Source of the DNA: Tyto alba
Lineage: Eukaryota; Chordata; Aves; Strigiformes; Tytonidae
DNA length: 64,000 nucleotides
NCBI RefSeq assembly: GCF_018691265.1
Contig: NW_024881330.1
Span: forward strand, 13,474,386-13,538,385
Direction: 5' to 3'
A program made the position numbers and the translations under genes. Positions 57,259-64,000 of the stretch are shown in pieces. Position 1 is the stretch's first letter. Every line of letters begins with the position of its first letter. The notes beneath the pieces were generated by a model. That model was not told the origin of the DNA. It ran no database searches and saw only the letters and a program-made list of their open reading frames with translations.

Positions 57259-60200
57259 CTTGAGTACAAGAAACTCAGACTTAATATTGCAACTAATGGT
57301 TTTCCATAAATACTATGAATGCTTATTGGAAAACAGATCTCTGACATAGAAATGCTGTTTTATTAGTACTGCTGTATGCAAGGTGGCCCTAAGGTCTGTA
57401 AAAGCAAGTTCTTAGAAAGTAAGTTTTGTCAAATGCTGATGGGTCACTGTGGCAGGTCCATGGATGGGTGTTTCCCATTGCGTGCAGAATTTTGTACGTA
57501 AGATGCATGAGATTTTAAATTGTGCTTTCACTGGCCATGGTGCCCAGGATGGCACAGAGGAAATCATTACAGACTAATTCTTGACAGTAACTCTCAGTAA
57601 GATTTTGAGGAAAGACAGTTCTACGTCTTCGCAACATCCCCAAATCATACATAACTGAAGACTGAAAAAGCACGGGTAAAATGCTTGGGTCGGAATGGGA
57701 CTAAACTAGGATGAGGTTTAATAGGACCACTCTCATAATGTGACACACTTCAGGTACTTCCTACCTGTGCTGCCCCTGGTAGTAAAGACTTTTTGTTCAG
57801 GTGTGAAATAGAATACACCAATAAACTGGTGTACTATCCACTAAACACCTACACAGCTAGTAACGACTCAATCGCACAATGAGGTGTTCCCGTAATGCGT
57901 CTGAAATTAAACGTGAAAGAAAGCAGGGTCCTAACTTAGAAACTTACTGTATGATGATGACTCTGATGCAGACAAATCATTCAGACAGATGTTTCCAGAC
58001 CTCGGCACCTGCTGGAGTTCTACCCCTCTCTCTGTATGTCTGGCCTTTAAATCACGCAGTCTCTCTGTGAGGAATGGAGAGAAGGATTCTTTGTAAATTA
58101 AAAGTGTTTAAATTTCTAGTGAATTTTTCTAGCTTGAGGTGAAACACTTTTTCTCCAGGAAGCAAAATGGAAACAATCACTCACTCCAGCTAACAGCAAG
58201 TACAATTTGCTCAGAATTAGAAGCCAATGTTTCCACTCTATGGGTCAAAGCTATGCATCACTGCATTTCATTTTAAGAAATTACAGCTCCACATGTGCTG
58301 TTTCTTCCTATATAATTAATCTTCTGACAAATGGGCCACTAAGATCATGCGGAATATGGCTACTTGTACTTGCAGTTTTAGGAGGAGACACCCATTTTAA
58401 TAATTTGCAGTTGCAAATTACTCCATATTAAAAACATTATGTAAATAAGGGCAAAGTCTGAAAAAGTTTGCCCAAAGCAATACCAATCACCTGCTCTTAA
58501 TACCAATCACTAATCTTGTGTAAGCTGTGCAGAGATGGGGAAATAGGAGAAATATCTGCAAAAACACACACACGCAGCATTTGAGAAGGATGTACGGGCC
58601 AGTTCTGGAAGCGCATAAATGTTTTTTTCTGTGAACAAACACTTGGCAAAGTCACTTGTTGGTACAATACTGTATGTTATCACACAACATTATTTGACAG
58701 AGGATATCTAAGGGATGCAATTTTACAATTGGCTTAAGCTGAGCTAAACCTGTGCTCCTACCAAAATTGCCATTTATATTTGCTGCATCTGACAGATACT
58801 AAACTGCGATTCCTTTTTGAGTCTGGCCTGATATATTAATTTCATGAAAGAATGCTGCCAAAAAGTACTTATGTAAAGGAGTTAAGCTTGAGTTTATCCC
58901 TAACTGCATTACCTATATGCTCACCAAAATAGCCATCTTCTCTTTGCAGCTTTTCAGCCAATTCTAATGCCTCATTCATTTTGTCTTCTAGAAACTGCTT
59001 CCTGTGTTTATCTGCAGCAGCAGCAGCCTTCTGCTCTTCTTCCAGCTGAGCTTTCTTCTGTGTAACTTCTTCCCACTGTGCAACAGAGATATTAAATATA
59101 CCTTCAACAGATGTGTTGCAAGGAAAAAGCAACAAGTAAAACCATCTGGATTATTACAGATTACACTCCACCCTTAAATCAAAATGTATGTTATTAAACT
59201 GAGTGAATGTTTCTTTTTGAAAAATTTCTCCTTCAAACACCTGGAGAAAAGTAAAAGTCTTGAATCAGATTAAAAAAATTAGACGAATTTACAGAATTAA
59301 GAATATGCTTTCTTTAGCCTAAAATACCCTCAGCAATTTGCTCTAGTGACTCCAGAAACTTCCAGTCAAAACAGGAAAGCAGATTCCTAACAAAATATTT
59401 CTTCAATACCTTTCAGTTTTGTGCTCTAGTATGTTGTGGGCAAAAGACAGTTAGATCTGTGCCAGTCCCACTTAGAAAAATAAATAATGCAAATACCTTT
59501 TTTTCTTCTGCTTCCCTCATGGCCTTCAGCAGTTCAGCTTCTTTCACCCTGTTGTCATGCAGGAGCTTGGCTATCTCTTGGTAACGCTTCTCACGGTCCT
59601 GATCATCTCGCCTTAGTTTATGCAACACTTCCAACCTCCAGTCAGTGTCAATGCGTTTCTGCTCTGCTTTGGCTAAATTTTCTTCAGCCACCTAATAAAA
59701 CATCTTCCTTACCAGCAATCCATTTAGTTTATTTCAAATACGCAGCCTTACATATAGCTAAAGTAAGATAAACTGGTGTTCTCCAGTATCACTGTTAGAT
59801 GTCCCTGTTGGGAGACTGCACCTGCAGTGCTACCCCTCCATTCCTTACAGCAGGCTGTCTCATCTGTCAGGGCCTTCTTATGCTTCTTCTTCATCCTTCT
59901 TATTCTTTCCCTTACTGAGGGTCTTTTCTTGTTTGTTTGTTTGGTTTTTTTTTTTTTTTTTTTTTTTGGTTTTTAATCTTCTGGATGAGGCATCAACTCT
60001 CTCCCTGATTTTGGGGATTTTGCTTTCCTAGCATGGGTTTCATGTGATTTACAGGTGTAGTTAACATAAGATTGATACCTGGATGCCAATACTTCCACCC
60101 ACATCCATCTGCTTCCAAAAATCAAAGGCTGTTTACAAAAATTCAGACCCATATGTTTATTTCTAGACAAAATATAAATGCAGATGCCAAGCATATGGGC

Positions 60201-63200
60201 AGTGGGTTAGCTGCAACTATTTTTCCAACTGTGCATGTTATAAGTTCTGAGCTTGAAAATCTGAACAATTCCTAATGTCAAGCTGTAGACATTCATTACT
60301 GTGATCTAGAAGACAGCTTCTACAGCTGAATTTCCTGCCAAGTACTACCAACTGAAAGCTCCTTTGAGGCTTACTTTTGTTTTATTATGGTTACAAACAA
60401 AACATGTTCCTTAACAGGAGGATGACTATTTTGAAAGGCACTTTTGAATCTAACATGCCTTCTGAGTTCTGAGAAGTAAAGAAAAGTTAATATTCATGGC
60501 AGGCCCAGAGAATTTCAGTATTATATAGCTGTTTGGATACTTCAGTCAGATTTTTGAAAACCTCAAATCTTTAAAGATACCGTCATAATTTATTAATAAA
60601 GGTGTTTAGAAATTAATTTCTTTAGAAAATATTATCATATTAACTTGAACTAGTTAACTGCAATTAAAATATTATTAACTAGTACTACTTGTACTAGTTA
60701 GCATACTAACTCCGCAAAATATATGTTAGGATCCAATCAGCTTACTCTCTGAGCTTTCTCTTTTTCTTCTCTCTCTATTTCCATCAATCTCTGAACAAGA
60801 TGATCTTCCAGATCCACCTTTCTTCGACAGGTATCCATCTCTTCTTTGATCTCCTTTGTAACTGCCTCTTGATCTTTGATTAGATGCTGCCAAACACACA
60901 ACATAAACTATCGTTGCCTGGCTACTAACCTACATTTGTAATTCTGTCTCTTTAACATTTATTAAAATTCCATTAAGCTAATATTTTGGTATATCCACAC
61001 ATCTCATCCCACAACATATCATAACTGTCCAAGAAAGTGATAGTCCATGCTGTTTTATCCACTTGGAATTACACTAAACCCAAGTCATCACAGTGGTCTC
61101 ACAGATTGATACTGATGTAATTCCACTCCCAGGATTACAGTGGAGCATAGAAGCAGAATTCCAACTTAAATTAATTAGAATCATCATGAAAATATTCTGC
61201 ACTTCTATGGTATGTTTTAGCCAAAACCTCAAAACGTTTCACAAATATAAATTGTGTTTCATGGCACAAGGACTTACAATAAACACATCTGCAGCTTGAA
61301 TGCAGAGATGATTTGCCAAAGTACTACAAATTAGCAGTAGATCTAGAAATAGAATTTTAACTCTCACCACCTTTTCTTCCCATTCATCCAGGGCACATCT
61401 ACAGTTTTCTGGAGAAGACATAACCTCTTCCCAGGCCTGCGGGCATCTATTGAGCTGTGTCAGCAGGGTACTGATGCAAAGTTAACATACACTGCCTTCT
61501 AAGCTTGAATACAGCCCCTCACTGACGGCAGTGAAACAGTCAGTTCAGGGCACAGCAGGGAAAGTCTGTCTACACAGACTCTTGTGGGAAGACACATATC
61601 CTCAGTTAGTTAAATAACTGCTACCTTTTTACCCTAAAGAGGATGATCACTGTAGAGTTAGTTCCCTTAAACAGCCAACTTTACATGTACTGGAACCCAA
61701 ATGAGCCTGCCCTGGTTTGCATTATGTAGCTGCAATACAGCTGGCTGTGTATCTAATAAATACATGCTAAAAGTAATTTAGCCCAGTTATGCTCAGCATG
61801 GGTTATAAAAAGTCTATGGCCAAAAGCTTTAAAAAGCCAAATATAAGCAGACACATGCTTCAGAATAAGGGTTAGCTAGCTGGATATCCACTTCTGCTTG
61901 CATTCCATTGGATCTGCACATACACAAGTTAGGCACATGTAGCTGTGATTTCTAAGCACTTAACTTACTATTTCTAACCAAAATGGATATTACTAAAGCT
62001 TTCCATTGGCAGCCTTCCTTTTTAGTCATTTGTAACAATTATTAATAATAATTAACCCATATTTAACTTTAAACAGTATTATCGATAAAAACCCTTTATA
62101 GTTGAATAGTGATCTTTCTGAACTATAAGTCAGTTATTTGAGAAAGGAAATGTACATTCCCCATGAACCATCCATTCCTTTTTGCTTAATGATGTTGGCA
62201 ATTAGACATTTTTTCATCAACTACAACAATCTGCTATGCTGTTCTCTCCAGAGAATGTAGATGTATCTGGATATCACAGACGAAAAGGTGGGAGTTTCTA
62301 GGATGAGGAACATATTGTTATAGACTTATTTCTTATTTACACATTCCTTGCTTCTCTCAACCAGCTTAGCACAGTGCTAAACCCAGAAGCAACCAAATGA
62401 TACCTCTCCACAGGAAAAGAATAGAACGGGGAGGATACAAGTATTTTCTCCCAGCAAAACAGACAGCAGTGAGTTTTACTAATGCTTTTATCAACAGAGG
62501 GTTTATTTTAAAAAAAGGTACCAGAGAGGAATAAAGAAAAAAAAGGCCCCCTTTTTCCTCATAAAGTCTGGGTGAATGAACAAAACCGAGTATGAGAACT
62601 GCAAAGGAAGAGCTATTAAATATAAACATCTGTATAGTTCCCCAATAATTACCTGTTCGAAAAGCTGCCTTTGTGACTCAAGTTCCATCCGTTGTACTTC
62701 AACATCCTGAACAGTAGCAGCTGTTTCCTGCTCTCTCATGGATGCCTTGAAGAGAAGAGAAACACATGAAAACACTGTAAAGGAGAAATTATTCTCCCTT
62801 AAAAAAACAGTATCAAGATGAATGTCCAAAACCCTAAGCCACACCCTACTTCTAAGTTCTAGTTAACTTTCTCTTGTTATATTGCATATCAAAAGTACAG
62901 GGAAAGGTGGAGAAGAGGCACAGGAATAGTTTTGCATCCGGCCAAGCATGTTAGGGAAGTTTCAAGCTTGATCTAGCGCTAGTAACCTGACAGATAGAGC
63001 TCTGAATCAAATAAGAAGTCTCTGAACCCAGAAGGCTGCGGAGGACAGTACACGGATTGGTAAGTGGCCATTTTGCACCTGGCAGAACCTGTGCTGAGCT
63101 GGAGCTAACGAATCTTACAGTGGCCTGACTGTGGAAACGTAGATGCAGCTGCCCTGTGCTCGGCAAAGTGTGGTGCCGAGACACGAGGAATGGCCCTGCA

Positions 63201-63805
63201 AAGACTCAATTTGTGCTCATGAGGTTCAAAAGCTTCCATTCTCAGCATCTGCATGCCATGGTGCTCAAGCTAGCAACATGGGACCAGAGCCAGGCCTGGC
63301 CAGAGGCCACTGTGGAGCCTCTCAATCAATGGCAGAGTTAATTTGCAATCTGGACATTCAGCCCACAGACAGCTGAGAATTCACTAGTCCTTTAAGGACC
63401 TCATTACATCTTCCAACACTGCCAATATACAGATGAATCTGGCTTTTCTCAGGAATTTTGCCAGTTAGAACAAGCCAGTGGAACATAGTAAGTGCCAAAT
63501 AAAACTGTTAAATTATGCATTTACCACTGAAAGCAGTCCATCTCATGCTAAATACACCTCTGGGCTCACAAATCACAGTATATCACCTGAAATTTTAGTT
63601 ACGCATTTTTCCCTTGTTTATTTTTACTAATAAACCTTCAAGAAAAAAATTGCTTGAGCAACACTCAGCCTTTCTCATAATTTCATCATCAAGACGTTTC
63701 AGTTCCATTTGACGCTGATCTTGCTGGTATTTCAGAAAACGCCTTCTTGAAGCATCTAGAAATTGTAGTTCCTTTACTTTCAGTTCTCTTTTCACAGCTG
63801 CTAGT
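57116..63805 (-). CDS. TBC1D31: TBC1D31 (WDR67), C-terminal seven coding exons, partial
   Basis: Exons in coding order: 63805-63670, 62745-62653, 60886-60746, 59691-59497, 59075-58925, 58064-57948, 57258-57116. Joined they give about 325 residues, nearly all charged coiled coil: LAAVKRELKVKEL, RRRFLKYQQDQ, RRKVDLEDH, ENLAKAEQ, RYQEIAKLL, and a last segment RQLRQKL. These follow the order of the human C-terminus. The N-terminal WD40 repeats and the Rab-GAP-like TBC domain lie off the right edge. TBC1D31 is a centrosome/centriolar-satellite protein reported to scaffold PJA2 and PKA for OFD1 turnover in ciliogenesis. All junctions are GT-AG except the first, which appears to be GC-AG. The last 20 residues diverge from human. 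Confidence 0.9.
57259..57947 (-). other. TBC1D31: TBC1D31 intron
   Basis: 689 bases, no recognisable feature. Confidence 0.65.
57948..58064 (-). CDS. TBC1D31: TBC1D31 coding exon (second from end)
   Basis: 117 bases: completes Glu, then 38 codons from RLRDLKARHTERG to ASESSSY plus one base. Acceptor CCTCACAG, donor TACA|GTAAGT. The region is poorly conserved; the match rests on phase, splice sites and a short PR...LND similarity. Confidence 0.75.
58065..58924 (-). other. TBC1D31: TBC1D31 intron
   Basis: 860 bases of AT-rich intron, nothing recognised. Confidence 0.65.
58925..59075 (-). CDS. TBC1D31: TBC1D31 coding exon (third from end)
   Basis: 50 codons plus one base from WEEVTQKKAQLEEEQ through an Ala run (AAAAAD) to EDGYF. 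Acceptor TTGCACAG, donor TTTG|GTGAGC. Confidence 0.88.
59076..59496 (-). other. TBC1D31: TBC1D31 intron
   Basis: 421 bases, nothing recognised. Confidence 0.65.
59497..59691 (-). CDS. TBC1D31: TBC1D31 coding exon (fourth from end)
   Basis: 65 codons from VAEENLAKAEQKRIDTDW to MREAEEKK, donor AAG|GTATTT. It corresponds to human ENLAKAEQ..LNTDW and CYQEVAKLL. Strong coiled-coil heptad character. Confidence 0.93.
59692..60745 (-). other. TBC1D31: TBC1D31 intron with T tract
   Basis: 1.05 kb intron. A 23-base T run (plus strand) lies at 59945-59967, likely the inverse of a poly(A)-type simple repeat. Nothing else is recognised. Confidence 0.7.
60746..60886 (-). CDS. TBC1D31: TBC1D31 coding exon (fifth from end)
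   Basis: 47 codons from HLIKDQEAVTKEI to REEKEKAQR, between TTTGGCAG and AGA|GTAAGC. RRKVDLEDH matches human RRKVDLEEH. Confidence 0.92.
60887..62652 (-). other. TBC1D31: TBC1D31 intron
   Basis: 1.77 kb intron. A short open stretch near 61.37-61.42 kb has no matching splice pair in the right phase. No repeats recognised. Confidence 0.65.
62653..62745 (-). CDS. TBC1D31: TBC1D31 coding exon (sixth from end)
   Basis: 31 codons from ASMREQETAATVQDV to SQRQLFEQ, between CTTCAAG and CAG|GTAATT, phase 0 at both ends. It follows human YMRDREIAAT. Confidence 0.92.
62746..63669 (-). other. TBC1D31: TBC1D31 intron, probable GC-AG type
   Basis: 924 bases. Phase and protein continuity place its 5' end at AAAG|GCTGAG, giving a GC rather than GT donor. 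No other content is recognised. Confidence 0.5.
63670..63805 (-). CDS. TBC1D31: TBC1D31 coding exon (seventh from end)
   Basis: One base completing a split Arg codon, then 45 codons from LAAVKRELKVKELQF to DDEIMRK. Acceptor GGCTTTGAAG. The 3' boundary assumes the GC donor; a GT alternative 42 bases further on would add 14 non-conserved codons. Confidence 0.88.
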
Positions 63806-64000
63806 CTTCAAAGCCAAAACAAACAGAAACAAGGGAACTTGTATACATAAGAGGTCGGTACTAAAGAGCACAAACTTGCACTGCAGTTATCCATTAGTTA
63901 CTATGAGCTAATCTCCAACTTACAAAGCTTAGGAGAGTTACTTTCATTCTTGTAAATTGTCCAGTTTTCATTTACAGGACAAAATTAAATTCACAGACAC

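Noticed and set aside
1..64000. CRISPR arrays, operons, phage or bacterial defence systems
   Set aside because: The window is clearly a vertebrate nuclear sequence with spliced genes and CR1 elements; no regularly spaced direct repeats were found.

Overview
The window reads as nuclear DNA of a bird. Avian-type CR1 LINE pieces with the usual 3' terminal motif lie at 35.4, 36.8 and 40.6 kb, and an LTR of a kind common in bird genomes lies at 35.7 kb. Four protein genes stand in the order ZHX1 (+), C8orf76 (+), FAM83A (-), TBC1D31 (-). This is the human 8q24.13 gene order in mirror image, which supports orthology as well as the protein matches do. No prokaryotic or CRISPR-like content was seen. 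The species cannot be named from this window.

Layout. 0-6 kb is non-coding DNA upstream of, or intronic to, ZHX1, with one old CR1 remnant. 6.05-9.4 kb holds the ZHX1 coding exon: complete, intronless within the CDS, 875 aa, two C2H2 fingers and five homeodomains, behind a 5' UTR with three short upstream ORFs. 9.4-23.9 kb is intergenic. 23.9-24.8 kb is a CpG-rich promoter with ZNF143-like and YY1-like motifs. It drives C8orf76 (24422-32630), a complete gene of six coding exons and 421 aa, whose exon 1 carries an in-frame 12-bp minisatellite. 35.4-41.0 kb is a mosaic of mobile DNA: CR1 pieces, an LTR, a broken retroviral pol remnant, and a RIM-binding-protein-like (RIMBP) pseudogene. The SH3-coding end of that pseudogene is present twice as an inverted repeat with 499-bp arms. 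43.4-54.1 kb is FAM83A (four coding exons, 441 aa, complete). An elongator tRNA-Met(CAU) gene sits at 56159-56231 in a GC-rich stretch. 57.1-63.8 kb holds the last seven coding exons of TBC1D31, encoding its C-terminal coiled coil; the WD40 and TBC parts lie beyond the right edge.

The four genes are not a functional pathway. ZHX1 is a nuclear transcriptional repressor, C8orf76 is poorly characterised, FAM83A is a CK1-binding scaffold linked to EGFR/MAPK signalling, and TBC1D31 is a centrosome/cilium protein. ZHX1 and C8orf76 are tandem and same-strand, an arrangement known in human to give a readthrough transcript.

The most unusual part is the palindromic RIMBP/retrovirus mosaic at 37.7-40.6 kb. 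Other points worth a second look are a probable GC-AG intron in TBC1D31, a possible Cys/His-rich N-terminal extension of FAM83A, the C8orf76 exon-1 repeat, the ZHX1 uORF cluster and the position of the tRNA. I found no convincing evidence of an entirely new biological system. Exon limits come from reading frame, splice signals and remembered family sequences; no alignment or transcript data were available.
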